64,000 bases of DNA from Planctomycetota bacterium (GTDB lineage Bacteria; Planctomycetota; PLA2), in NCBI GenBank assembly GCA_021776735.1, contig JAJFFH010000027.1, positions 248,001-312,000 of the forward strand, in the 5' to 3' direction. Of this stretch, positions 52,533-61,445 are shown in pieces. Made by a program: the position numbers and the translations under genes. Below the pieces are notes generated by a model. The model did not search any database. It had not been told where the DNA came from and saw nothing but the letters and a program-made list of their open reading frames with translations. Each line of letters starts with the position of its first letter. Position 1 is the first letter of the stretch.

Positions 52533-54797
52533 ATGAGAACACTCGTCGCCGCCCTCTTCCTCACCTCGCTCGCCGCGGATTCCCTGGCTCAGGGTTTTGT
52601 TGCGACGCGCCGCTTTGAACGAAACGATGCCGCACGCGGGGAGGTCGTGCCGCGCCGGGATGATCCGATCGGCCTGCCGCCTCCGACCGGGCAGCGCCGC
52701 GACGGCATGCAGATGAAGTCGCACCGCGTGCGCATCGAGATCGAGAACGGGGCTGCGATCGTTCACGTCACGCAGGTCTTTCACAACCCGCATTCGTTCC
52801 AGCTTGAGGGCATCTACCTGTTCCCGCTGCCCGCGAACGCATCGGTGTCGCGCTTCACCATGAGCATGGCCGGGCGGCAAGTCACCGGCGACATCGTCGA
52901 GTCCGACAAGGCGCGCGAGATTTACACCTCCATCGTCACCCGTCGGCGCGATCCCGGACTGCTGGAGTATGTCGGGCGGCGTACGATCCGCGCGCGGCTC
53001 TTTCCTATTCCGGCGAGGGGCGACACCAAGGTCGAGCTGCGGTACGAGCAGGTGCTCGACACCGTGGGCGGCGTGCGCGAGCTGACCTATCCGCTGCGAA
53101 CGAACCGGTTCGCGCCGGGTCCGGTCCACGCGTCGGTAAGTATCGCTGTCCGTTCCTCCGCCGGAGTCGGGACGTTGTACTCGCCGACACACCAGCTCGA
53201 CGTTCGCAAGAGCGGTGCGCACGACGCCAAGGCGTCCTGGGAGGCGAGCCGCTATCCCGCGGACCGCGACCTGCGCCTCTTCTACGGGGTTGGCAAGAAA
53301 GACTTCGGGCTGTCCCTTGTGACGCACAAGCCGCGGGGCGAGGACGGTTCGTTCCTGATGCTCGTTTCGCCCGGCGCGGCGGACGGCGGCGCTCCGGTGC
53401 TACCGAAGGACACCGTGTTCGTGCTCGATACGTCGGGCTCGATGGGCGAGAACGGCGGGCGCAAGCTGGCGCAGGCCAAGGCCGCGCTGAAGTATGCGAT
53501 CGGCCGCCTTGCGGCGAAGGACCGTTTCAACATCATCGATTTTTCGACCGATGCGCGCGTGTTCCGCAACCGGCCGGTTGCCGCCACGCAGGAAAACATT
53601 GCGGCGGCCCGGAAGTACGTCGAGGGATTATCGGCCCGCGGGGGCACGGCGATTCACGAAGCGCTCTTGATGGCGCTCGCGCTGCCGCGCGAAGCGGGCC
53701 GCGTGCCGATCGTGATCTTTTTGACGGACGGCCAGCCGACGATTGGTCCGGCGGATCCCGGGGCCATCCTGGGGGCGGTTGCGCGCAAGAACAGCGCTCG
53801 GGCGCGCGTCTTCGTATTCGGGGTCGGCAACGACGTCAACACGCGACTGCTCGACGATCTCGCGGACCAGACCCGCGGCCTCGGCCACTACGTGGCGGAG
53901 GAGGAAGACATCGAGCACAAGGTCTCGGTTCTGTGCGAAAAGATCGCGAACCCGGTCATGACCGACTTGACGGTCTCGATTGCGGGCGTGGGCGAATTCG
54001 ATGTGTATCCCAAGCGCCTTGGCGACCTGTTCCGCGGTCAGCAGATCACGCTGGTGGGCCGGTACAAGAACGCCGGCGCGCGGGCGATCACGCTGAAGGG
54101 GCGCATCGGCGACCGGGAGGTCACGCACGTCTTTGAGGCGACGTTCGGCGACGACGGCGGACGCGAGTACCTCGGCCGTCTTTGGGCGGTCCGCAAGGTC
54201 GGACACCTGATGCGCGAAATCCGCAAGAACGGTGAGCACGGCGAGCTGGTCGGCGAGATTCGCCGGCTCGGCATCAAGCACGGCATCGTGACCCCGTACA
54301 CGTCGTTTTTGGCCGTTGAAGCGCAGGAAGCGCTACGGCGCAAGCTGGGCGCGGGCTCGATTCGCGGCCGGCGCATGCCGGACCGTGAGAAGCGTTCGAT
54401 TCTGAGCGCGATCGACGATCTCGAACGCGTGCGCGGGCAGGCCGGCGACGCCGGGGAAGCCATCAAGAAGGACTCGGCGTCGGGCGCTCCCGCGGTCGCG
54501 GGTGCTCGGCTGACAAAAGCGCTGCAGGACGCACCGAACGTTGGAGGACTCACGGGCGTCGGGGTGCGGACCCGCGGCGCAAAGACGTTCCGCTATCGCG
54601 AGGGCGTATGGGTCGGTCAGGCGCTCGAGAGCCTCGGAAAGAAGAAGGTCGCGGAGCTCGATGTCGTGAAGGTGAAGTTCCTGGGCCAGCGCTATCTGGC
54701 GCTGGTGAAGGACTCGAAACTGGCCCGTCTTCTGTCGGTCGGCAGTCTGGTTCGGGTGCTCCACGACGGAACGATCTATGTGATCACCGCGTCGTAG
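52533..54797 (+). CDS. Secreted VIT-VWA domain protein
   Basis: 754 residues, ATG with AAGGAAA 6-7 bases upstream, signal peptide MRTLVAALFLTSLAADSLAQ. Residues about 50-180 are a VIT (vault protein inter-alpha-trypsin) domain: FHNPHSFQLEGIYLFPLPAN, GDIVESDKAREIY. A VWA domain follows (about 285-460) with the MIDAS motif DTSGS, FSTDA and FLTDGQPT. A long C-terminal region has a beta domain (LVGRYKNAGARAITLKG) and helices. The order matches inter-alpha-trypsin-inhibitor heavy-chain-like bacterial proteins, which mediate adhesion or protease control. Confidence 0.9.
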   Translation: MRTLVAALFLTSLAADSLAQGFVATRRFERNDAARGEVVPRRDDPIGLPPPTGQRRDGMQMKSHRVRIEIENGAAIVHVTQVFHNPHSFQLEGIYLFPLPANASVSRFTMSMAGRQVTGDIVESDKAREIYTSIVTRRRDPGLLEYVGRRTIRARLFPIPARGDTKVELRYEQVLDTVGGVRELTYPLRTNRFAPGPVHASVSIAVRSSAGVGTLYSPTHQLDVRKSGAHDAKASWEASRYPADRDLRLFYGVGKKDFGLSLVTHKPRGEDGSFLMLVSPGAADGGAPVLPKDTVFVLDTSGSMGENGGRKLAQAKAALKYAIGRLAAKDRFNIIDFSTDARVFRNRPVAATQENIAAARKYVEGLSARGGTAIHEALLMALALPREAGRVPIVIFLTDGQPTIGPADPGAILGAVARKNSARARVFVFGVGNDVNTRLLDDLADQTRGLGHYVAEEEDIEHKVSVLCEKIANPVMTDLTVSIAGVGEFDVYPKRLGDLFRGQQITLVGRYKNAGARAITLKGRIGDREVTHVFEATFGDDGGREYLGRLWAVRKVGHLMREIRKNGEHGELVGEIRRLGIKHGIVTPYTSFLAVEAQEALRRKLGAGSIRGRRMPDREKRSILSAIDDLERVRGQAGDAGEAIKKDSASGAPAVAGARLTKALQDAPNVGGLTGVGVRTRGAKTFRYREGVWVGQALESLGKKKVAELDVVKVKFLGQRYLALVKDSKLARLLSVGSLVRVLHDGTIYVITAS

Positions 54798-54812
54798 CGC
54801 GCGGACCAGCAA

Positions 54813-54874
54813 CATCGCCGTCGTGCAGCTTCCCTCCGAGGGTGTACCCTTGGGGGATGCTCGCGACGGCGATG
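54813..54874 (+). terminator. Degenerate inverted motif pair with T tract, overlapping the next gene
   Basis: Truncated motif halves at 54813-54823 and 54864-54874 form an 11-bp perfect stem (13 with a wobble), about 40 bases apart. On the plus strand the second arm is followed by C and six T. It follows the VIT-VWA stop codon by 15 bp, but the second arm lies inside the signal peptide codons of the next gene. Confidence 0.5.
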
Positions 54875-55948
54875 CTTTTTTGGCTGTGCTTGGCAGCGCC
54901 TGGAGGCGAGAGAGTCGATTTCGGCAAATCGACGGCGCGTCGGGTTCGACTGCTGCGTCACCAGAATCCGCGCGTGCGCCGGCACGCGGCCCTGCTGCTG
55001 GCGCATGCGGAGCCGGACCGGGCCATCGCGGGGCTGCTCGTTGCGTTGCGTGATCCGCATCCCGGTGTGCGCCGCGTCGTCGCCACCGTGCTGGCGGAGT
55101 ACGGGGACAAGCGCGCCGTGCCGTTTTTGGCGCGACAGGTGCGAGTCGAAAAATCGCCGTCCGTTCTGGCCGCCGCGCTGCTCGCGCTGGCGCGCTGTGG
55201 CAAGGAGTATGTCGCGCGCCACGTGCTGCCGTTCTTGGAGCATCCGGTGCGCGGGGTCCGCGTTGCCGCCGCGGCGGCTCTCGGCAATCTGGGGGATGCC
55301 GGGCAACGGGATGCGCTTTGGGACGCCCTGCGCTACGCGCCGGATGATCCGCAGTTCGAGATGCGCTCCGCCGTGCTCGATGCGTTCGTCCGCCTTTCGT
55401 GGAAAAAGGACGTGGCCCGGGCGATCGACGAGTTGCTGGAGGCGGGGGCGGCGCGGCACTGGCGGTCGCGAGCCATGGTTCTGGCGGCGATCGGGAGCAG
55501 CGGGCTGAACGGTCGCGTGGATTACGTGCGCGCGGAGTTGGCGCGGCGGGAGGATCCGCGGGTGGTCGCGGCCGCTGCCGAGGCGCTGGCCCGGCTTGGT
55601 CACCGGAACGAGGTCTTGGGATTGTTGGAGCACGAGGCGGCGATCGTGCGCCGCTCGGCACTCGTCGCTCTGCAGGAGGCCGGCGATTCACGCGTCATCG
55701 ACAAGGCGGCGGCCATGGTTCTGGCGGATGCTGACCGTCACGTACGTTTCGAGGCGACCCTGGTGCTTCACCGGGCGAAGGACCCGCGCGCGAACGGTTT
55801 CTTGATCGATGCGCTGCGGTCACGCAATCCGCTGTTCTGGATTACCGCGCTCGGCGCCCTCGAACAGCGCCATCGCCGCTCGTTTGGCCGCGACCCCGAC
55901 GCCTGGTCCGCGTATCTCCGGCGTCGCCAGCAGAAGCGTCAGAGTTGA
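54857..55948 (+). CDS. HEAT/PBS-lyase-repeat protein, secreted
   Basis: 363 residues from ATG at 54857 (MLATAMLFWLCLAAPGG, signal peptide) with GGGGG just upstream. HEAT repeats throughout: RLLRHQNPRVRRHAALLLAH, ALRDPHPGVRRVVATVLAEY, FLEHPVRGVRVAAAAALGNL, LEHEAAIVRRSALVALQEAG. One motif copy lies in the third repeat, encoding KSPSVLAA. A binding or scaffold role is likely; no catalytic residues. Confidence 0.82.
   Translation: MLATAMLFWLCLAAPGGERVDFGKSTARRVRLLRHQNPRVRRHAALLLAHAEPDRAIAGLLVALRDPHPGVRRVVATVLAEYGDKRAVPFLARQVRVEKSPSVLAAALLALARCGKEYVARHVLPFLEHPVRGVRVAAAAALGNLGDAGQRDALWDALRYAPDDPQFEMRSAVLDAFVRLSWKKDVARAIDELLEAGAARHWRSRAMVLAAIGSSGLNGRVDYVRAELARREDPRVVAAAAEALARLGHRNEVLGLLEHEAAIVRRSALVALQEAGDSRVIDKAAAMVLADADRHVRFEATLVLHRAKDPRANGFLIDALRSRNPLFWITALGALEQRHRRSFGRDPDAWSAYLRRRQQKRQS
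55151..55167 (-). repeat. Dispersed motif inside the HEAT gene
   Basis: Minus-strand AGAACGGACGGCGATTT; codes for KSPSVL in the HEAT protein, a third reading frame of the motif. Confidence 0.82.
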
Positions 55949-55979
55949 GCGGCCGGTCGCGAACCGAAGGCAAGCGTTG

Positions 55980-56007
55980 GGGCGCAGCCGCAGCCGACCG
56001 AAGCCGG
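55980..56007 (+). repeat. 28-bp intergenic repeat, copy B
   Basis: 27 of 28 bases identical to 40901-40928, starting 32 bp after the HEAT-gene stop. Confidence 0.8.
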
Positions 56008-56076
56008 AGCGGGTTTTTCGCAACCGCCTAGCCGTACAATCTGGCCCAGCGCTTTCCCCGCGAACCGAGGAGATTC

Positions 56077-56679
56077 ATGGCCCGATTGCTTGCGGCGTCG
56101 GTACTGGTGGGTGTTTTTTGCCCGCTGGCGCCGGCCACTACGTTTACTTCCGCCACCACGAAACACCTGGTCGATGCGGCCCAACGGGTCTGCTGCGTTC
56201 GCTGCGAGGCGGCGGAGCCCCGGCGGCACCGCAGCGGGTTCGTGTTTACCCACGTTCGCCTGCGGCTGCTGGAGGACCTGAAGGGCGAGACCGAGGGTCG
56301 CACGATCCATCTCCGGGTCATTGGCGGACGGACGGCGAATGCAGAGACGCGCGTGCCCGGCATGCCGAAGTTCAAGGCCGGCGGCGAATGCGTCGTGATA
56401 CTCGGCCGGTCCAATCGCGAAGGCTACCCCGTGATTGTCGGGGCCCGCCGGGGCGTCATCGGCCTGGAAAAGGTCAAGAAGGGCGCGCGAGAGCATCGCC
56501 GTCTGTCCCGGCGCATTACCGGCTTCAAGAAACTCAAGGGCATGTCGCGGGTTTCGCTCGTGGCCTTTCGCGCTGCCGTGGGCCGCGCCGTTCGTGAACA
56601 GCATGAAGAGCGCGCGCGTAAGCGTGCCGCGAAACGCGACCAAAGAAAAGGCGACCGGAAGAAGCGGGACGCGCGATGA
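56077..56679 (+). CDS. Secreted basic protein preceding the matrixin gene
   Basis: 200 residues with signal peptide (MARLLAASVLVGVFCPLAPA). The core (VDAAQRVCCVRCEAA, LLEDLKGETEGRTIHLRVIG, FKAGGECVVILG) resembles a small beta-rich domain commonly encoded next to matrixin-type proteases. The C-terminus is very basic (KRAAKRDQRKGDRKKRDAR). TACAAT (56035-56040) is a possible -10 and GAGGAG precedes the start. The stop overlaps the next start as ATGA, so the two are co-translated. Confidence 0.7.
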   Translation: MARLLAASVLVGVFCPLAPATTFTSATTKHLVDAAQRVCCVRCEAAEPRRHRSGFVFTHVRLRLLEDLKGETEGRTIHLRVIGGRTANAETRVPGMPKFKAGGECVVILGRSNREGYPVIVGARRGVIGLEKVKKGAREHRRLSRRITGFKKLKGMSRVSLVAFRAAVGRAVREQHEERARKRAAKRDQRKGDRKKRDAR

Positions 56680-58844
56680 ACGTACGCACACGTCTTTTCC
56701 TCGCGACGATCGGTCTGCTCGTGGCCGGCTCGGTCGCGTACGCGTTCTTGGTCTCCAACTCGCGCGTCGGAACGCGGTTCGTGTTCGAGCAGCTTCCGGC
56801 CAACCGGCGGCCGGCGAACGTCCTCGTCGATACGGACGCCGTCCCGGGCGTTGCAAGCCCGCTCGCGGTCGTCCAGGACCTGATGAACCAGTGGAACACG
56901 GTTCCCGAGGCCGAGGCGGTCTTCGGCGACGCGCTGGTCGGTGGCCCCTACAACGGCACGACGGTCGGAAGTACGTTCGGCACGTTTACCAACAGCCAGT
57001 TCGAGGTGGCGTTTGACGAGACCGGCGACGTCCTGTCGTTTTTCGGCATCGGGCAGGGCGTGCTCGGGATCACGCTGAAGAGCGTGACGCCTAGCAACGG
57101 CAACCTGCTGGACTTTTTGGTCGTGATCAACACGCGCCCCGGCGCGCTGACCGCCCCTGGCTCGGGTGCGACCACCGAACAGCTCTTTCGCGCCACGCTG
57201 CTCCACGAATTGGGCCACGCGGCCGGCCTGGGCCACACGCCGACCGGTATCGTCAACCCGTCCACGTTCGGCTTCAGCCAGGCGGGCCCGAGCGTGATGC
57301 CGACCATGTTCGCCTTCCGGCTCCCGATTCGGCCGCAGGAAGGCGGCAGTCTGGAAGCCGACGACGCGGCGGGCCTGACCGAGATCTATCCGGCGGACAC
57401 CTCGGGGCTTGGCGCGATCACGGGCACAGTGCGCGGCGTCGGCGCCGCCGGCGTGAACGAAGTCGTGGTGCGCGCCCTCGGGCCGGACGGCTCCGCAGAA
57501 TTGGGCCACGTCAGCGTCCTCACGAATGCGAACGCCACGGGGCTCGGCGAATACCGCATCCCGCATCTCCCGCCGGGCCGTTACCGCGTCATCCTGGAGA
57601 CGATCAACGGGCGTGGCAGCGTGATGGCTGCCACACTGGCAGGAACGGACGGCGATGCCTTGGGTGGCATGCCCTTTCAGGACGCGCCCGACGAGCACTA
57701 CCAGCCTGGCGATACCTACCCGGCGACTGCCGACAACCCGACTGTTTTTTCGCTCGTGACCGTGCGCGCCGGGCGGGACACGAACGGGATCGACTTCGTG
57801 CTCAACGCCGAGGTTCTGGCCGAAGGCGCAAGCGCGGGCGCCTTGGTCGGGGGCGACACGCGTGTCGGTGACGCTGCCGGCGGATTTCACTTCGCTGACT
57901 TCTACGTCTTTTCCGCCGCGGCCGGAGCCAACCTGGCGATTGCGGCCACCGGTATCGGGCCGACGGCACAGCTCCGGCTTTGGGCACCCGATGTTTCGAT
58001 GATTGCCGAAAACACGCCGGTGTTCAATCCGGCGCAGATCAACGTGACGGCTCCGCAGACCGGAATCTACCGGCTGACGGTGTTTGCCCGCGCGACCACC
58101 GGCAATCCCTCGTCGACGGGCAACTACAACCTCACGCTGGCCGGATCGTCCGGCGCTGTGCCCCCGACGCCCGTGTTGATGCCGGCCATGGCCGCAGCCG
58201 GATCGGGAAATCCCGGGGCGCAGCAGTTCGGTAACCCGCTGGTCCGCCTGCCGGTTCTTCAGGTTGGAGTGAGTGCACCCAGCCACGAGTCGCTTTGGGT
58301 CGATCAGCTCACGGTGAATGTCTCCGGCTCGGCGAACGATGTCACCGACATCACGGCCGTGCGCTTGTTTCACGACCTCGATGACGACGGTGTCGTGGAC
58401 GGCGGGGAACCCCAGTTGGGACTCGAGACGTTCGTTGCCGACAACGGCCGAATCGACTTCGGGTTGTCCCTGGAGGTTGCCGCAGGCGAAACGGCGAACC
58501 TGCTGGTCGCCATCGACGCGACCGTGGTTTCGGTGGCACCGGCGGGTGCGGGCTCCTGGATTCTGCTGCCGCTCCTGGGCTTGCTGTTTTGGGTGGTTCG
58601 CCCGCGCCGGCTGCGGCGGGCGACGGTGTTGCTCCTGCTGGCGACGCTCGTGCTTCCGATGTCGTGCGGTGGCGGGGGCGGCGGCGCCAACGGACCGTTC
58701 GATCCGACGCGGCCCGCGGTGTCGTTTCAATTCAGAACACCAGCGGGCGGTATCGCCGCGGCCACGCCGACCAGTGATCCGGCCGCGCCGCCGGTCCTTC
58801 CGGCGGCCGACGTGGTATCCGGCCAACTAATGGTGTCGAGCTGA
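56676..58844 (+). CDS. Matrixin-like zinc metalloprotease with a C-terminal anchor
   Basis: 722 residues, ATG start overlapping the upstream stop. A signal anchor (RLFLATIGLLVAGSVAYAFL) leads to a matrixin-like domain with the zinc-binding HELGHAAGLGHT (about residue 180) and a Met-turn-like VMPTMF. A carboxypeptidase-regulatory-like Ig domain (GAITGTVRGVGAAGVNEVVV) and a bacterial pre-peptidase-type domain follow. The C-terminus has a membrane helix (GSWILLPLLGLLFWVV) with RPRR, and then a second hydrophobic stretch ending in MSCGGGGGG that looks like a lipoprotein lipobox in an internal position. Likely an envelope-bound protease. Confidence 0.85.
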   Translation: MNVRTRLFLATIGLLVAGSVAYAFLVSNSRVGTRFVFEQLPANRRPANVLVDTDAVPGVASPLAVVQDLMNQWNTVPEAEAVFGDALVGGPYNGTTVGSTFGTFTNSQFEVAFDETGDVLSFFGIGQGVLGITLKSVTPSNGNLLDFLVVINTRPGALTAPGSGATTEQLFRATLLHELGHAAGLGHTPTGIVNPSTFGFSQAGPSVMPTMFAFRLPIRPQEGGSLEADDAAGLTEIYPADTSGLGAITGTVRGVGAAGVNEVVVRALGPDGSAELGHVSVLTNANATGLGEYRIPHLPPGRYRVILETINGRGSVMAATLAGTDGDALGGMPFQDAPDEHYQPGDTYPATADNPTVFSLVTVRAGRDTNGIDFVLNAEVLAEGASAGALVGGDTRVGDAAGGFHFADFYVFSAAAGANLAIAATGIGPTAQLRLWAPDVSMIAENTPVFNPAQINVTAPQTGIYRLTVFARATTGNPSSTGNYNLTLAGSSGAVPPTPVLMPAMAAAGSGNPGAQQFGNPLVRLPVLQVGVSAPSHESLWVDQLTVNVSGSANDVTDITAVRLFHDLDDDGVVDGGEPQLGLETFVADNGRIDFGLSLEVAAGETANLLVAIDATVVSVAPAGAGSWILLPLLGLLFWVVRPRRLRRATVLLLLATLVLPMSCGGGGGGANGPFDPTRPAVSFQFRTPAGGIAAATPTSDPAAPPVLPAADVVSGQLMVSS
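57642..57658 (+). repeat. Dispersed motif inside the matrixin gene
   Basis: GGAACGGACGGCGATGC, in frame as GTDGDA in the Ig-like domain. Confidence 0.86.
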
Positions 58845-59677
58845 CCTTCCCGCGGACCAAAACGGCCATCGAAGCTTTGCTCGCTGCCCACGGCCTGCGC
58901 CCGCGGCGCGGTCGTGGGCAGAACTTCCTCGTTGATGGCAATCTCGTCGATGCGATCGTCAAGGACGCCGGTGTCGGACCCGGCGACTCCGTGCTCGAGG
59001 TCGGCACCGGGACCGGCATCCTTACGGACGTGCTGGCCGATCGGGTCGGGAGCGCCGACCGGATCGGGAGACTCGTGACCTGCGACATCGACGCGCGGCT
59101 TCAGGCGATCGCGCGCGCGCAGCGGACGTGGCCAGACCATGTCACGTTCTTGCCGGAGGACGTTCTGGCCGGCAAGCAGGCGTTGAATCCCGCGGTGCTT
59201 GCGGCCTGGAAGGGCGAACCGAATAGGCGCCGCGTCATCGCCAACCTGCCGTACTCGATCGCGACGCCGTTTCTGGCCAACATCCTGGCCGAGGAGTTTC
59301 AGGACGCGTGGATCCTCGTGCAGCGCGAAGTGGCGGACCGCTTCGTCGCCCGCCCCCAGACCCCCCAATACGGCATTATCTCGGTCCTCGTCTCACTTTC
59401 GGGCGTGGCCCGCATCGTTCGACCGGTGGGACCACAGGTCTTTTGGCCCCAGCCCAGGGTCCAGTCGGCCGTCGTTCATCTTCAGCGCTCCGGGCCGTTG
59501 CCGGACCACCCGGGGCTCGTGCAACTGCTGCGGCGCGGCTTTACATGGCGGCGAAAGACGCTGCGGCATGCGTTCGCACCCGCGCGGCTCGAAGCCGCCG
59601 GAATCGATCCGGGGGCGCGGCCTCAGGAAGTCGCCCCCGACGAGTGGGCGCGACTCTTGACCGTCCCTCCTTCGTGA
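58841..59677 (+). CDS. rsmA: 16S rRNA dimethyladenosine transferase (KsgA)
   Basis: 278 residues if started at a CTG at 58841 that overlaps the matrixin stop as CTGA; the encoded LTFPRTKTAIEALLAAHGLR aligns with the conserved N-terminus of the family. A TTG at 58877 is the next candidate and would truncate it. Motifs: RGQNFLVDGN, SAM-binding VLEVGTGTGILT, catalytic NLPYSIATPF, then REVADRF and the C-terminal VQSAVVHL. It dimethylates two adenines of helix 45 of 16S rRNA. First gene of the rsmA-dnaG-rpoD run. Confidence 0.95.
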   Translation: MTFPRTKTAIEALLAAHGLRPRRGRGQNFLVDGNLVDAIVKDAGVGPGDSVLEVGTGTGILTDVLADRVGSADRIGRLVTCDIDARLQAIARAQRTWPDHVTFLPEDVLAGKQALNPAVLAAWKGEPNRRRVIANLPYSIATPFLANILAEEFQDAWILVQREVADRFVARPQTPQYGIISVLVSLSGVARIVRPVGPQVFWPQPRVQSAVVHLQRSGPLPDHPGLVQLLRRGFTWRRKTLRHAFAPARLEAAGIDPGARPQEVAPDEWARLLTVPPS

Positions 59678-61443
59678 GACAAACTACCCGGTTCACTTTG
59701 GCCCGCATCCCGGAAGAGATCATCAGCCGCATCAACGAGTCGATCGACATCGTTGACGTGATCTCCCGATACGTGACCCTGAAACGTTCGGGCCGTTCAT
59801 TTAAGGGCCTGTGCCCCTTCCACGAGGAAAAGACGGCGTCCTTTCACGTCTTTCCCGAGAGCACCATCGGCCGTGGCGGCCGGTTCAAGTGTTTTGGATG
59901 CGACGCGAGCGGCGATGTCATCGAGTTCCTTATTCGCCGCGACGGTCTGACCTTTCGTGAGGCGGTGGAGGAACTCGCTCCGCAGGCCGGGGTTTCGCTG
60001 CCGACGTTGGCGGGCGATCCGGAGGAGGTGGCGCGGCAACAGCAGCGGCACGCCGCGCTTCACGCCCTGACGTTCGCGGCGCGCTTTTTCGAGGTGGTCT
60101 TGACCCGGCCGACCGGCGCAGGGGCGCGGCGCTACCTCGAGGAGCGGGGCTTTCAGGAGGAGACGATCTCCGCGTTCGGGCTCGGGTTTTCGCCCGACGA
60201 ATTCGACGGCCTGCTCAACGTGGCTCGCAAGCAGGGAATCTCCGACGAGACGCTCTTTCAGGCGGGTCTCGTCAAGCGCAGCGAGCGAGGCCACGTCTAC
60301 GACACCTTCCGCGGGCGCATCATGTTCCCGATCCGCGACCTCGGCAACCGGGTGATCGGCTTCGGTGCCCGCGCCATGGGGGATGCCCAGCCCAAGTACC
60401 TGAACTCGCCCGACGGTTTGCTGTTCCACAAGGGTCGCGAGATCTATGGCCTGGCCCAGGCCCGGGACGCGGCGCGGGAGGCGGGACGTCTGCTGGTGGT
60501 GGAGGGGTACACCGATGTCATGCACTGCCACCAGGCCGGGGTGCCCGAAACGGCGGCGGGCCTCGGGACGGCTCTGACGGCGGATGCGGCGAAGCTCCTC
60601 CGCCGATTGAGCGTGCCCGTGCTGCTCGTCTATGACGGCGATACCGCTGGGCGGCGGGCGGCCGAGCGGGCCGCCGACGCGTTCTTGGCCGAAGGTGTTG
60701 AAGGAGCCGTCGCGCTCCTGCCGAGTGGGCGGGATCCCGCGGATTTGCTCGAGGAAGAGGGACGAGAGGCGTTGGAGCGGGTGCTCGATGGGGCGCAGGA
60801 TCTCTGGCACTACCGCGTTGACTCCGTCTTGGGCCGGAACGCATCGACGCTGGAAGGCCGGCTCAAGGCCGTCGCCGAGCTACGCCCCGCCTTGGAGCGC
60901 CTTCGCGATCCGATCCGGCGCGACTTGGCCTTCAAGTTGCTGGCGGAGCGTACCGGTGTGCCCGAGTCGACTTTGCGCGCCCAGACCCCCGTCGCGGCGG
61001 AGCCGACCGGTGCGGCAACCGATTCCAGGACGCCGTCGCCCGCGGTGGCGTGGGACCGGAGCGAAATCGACTTTGTTCGCGAGTCGCTGCGGGACCCGGT
61101 GCTGTTTCGGCGGATTGAATCCGTTTATCCCGTCGAGCGGTTTCAAAACCCGGCGTTGCGGATCTTGGCGGGTACGATGCGTGACTTGCTCCGGCGAGGT
61201 GAAGTGTTGTCTCGGGAGGCGGTCTACGCGGCCGTGGCCGACAAGGACGAAGGTCTGCGCGCGTTCCAATGGGTGGACGCGGCCGCCGAAGGTGCGGACG
61301 AGACCGAAGGCCAAGGCCGGGCACGCGTGGAACGCGATCTCCTGCGGCTGGTGGAGAAGAGGAACGTGGAAGCGGCGGTCGGTCTCAGCGCGGTCGTGAA
61401 GGCACGGCGAGGCGCGTCCGCCGAGGAACGGATCAACGAGTAA
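59674..61443 (+). CDS. dnaG: DNA primase
   Basis: 589 residues from a GTG overlapping the rsmA stop (GTGA). N-terminal CHC2 zinc finger [13 protein letters not shown]...[11 protein letters not shown], catalytic core ([13 protein letters not shown]), TOPRIM domain with [13 protein letters not shown] and [10 protein letters not shown], and a C-terminal helical DnaB-interaction region. It makes RNA primers at replication forks. With rpoD it forms the classic macromolecular-synthesis arrangement. Confidence 0.98.
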   Translation: MRQTTRFTLARIPEEIISRINESIDIVDVISRYVTLKRSGRSFKGLCPFHEEKTASFHVFPESTIGRGGRFKCFGCDASGDVIEFLIRRDGLTFREAVEELAPQAGVSLPTLAGDPEEVARQQQRHAALHALTFAARFFEVVLTRPTGAGARRYLEERGFQEETISAFGLGFSPDEFDGLLNVARKQGISDETLFQAGLVKRSERGHVYDTFRGRIMFPIRDLGNRVIGFGARAMGDAQPKYLNSPDGLLFHKGREIYGLAQARDAAREAGRLLVVEGYTDVMHCHQAGVPETAAGLGTALTADAAKLLRRLSVPVLLVYDGDTAGRRAAERAADAFLAEGVEGAVALLPSGRDPADLLEEEGREALERVLDGAQDLWHYRVDSVLGRNASTLEGRLKAVAELRPALERLRDPIRRDLAFKLLAERTGVPESTLRAQTPVAAEPTGAATDSRTPSPAVAWDRSEIDFVRESLRDPVLFRRIESVYPVERFQNPALRILAGTMRDLLRRGEVLSREAVYAAVADKDEGLRAFQWVDAAAEGADETEGQGRARVERDLLRLVEKRNVEAAVGLSAVVKARRGASAEERINE

Positions 61444-61445
61444 CG

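Noticed and set aside
60601..60660. GACGGCGAT in dnaG as a motif copy
   Set aside because: It encodes the conserved TOPRIM DGDTAG and lacks the outer bases of the motif, so protein selection explains it.
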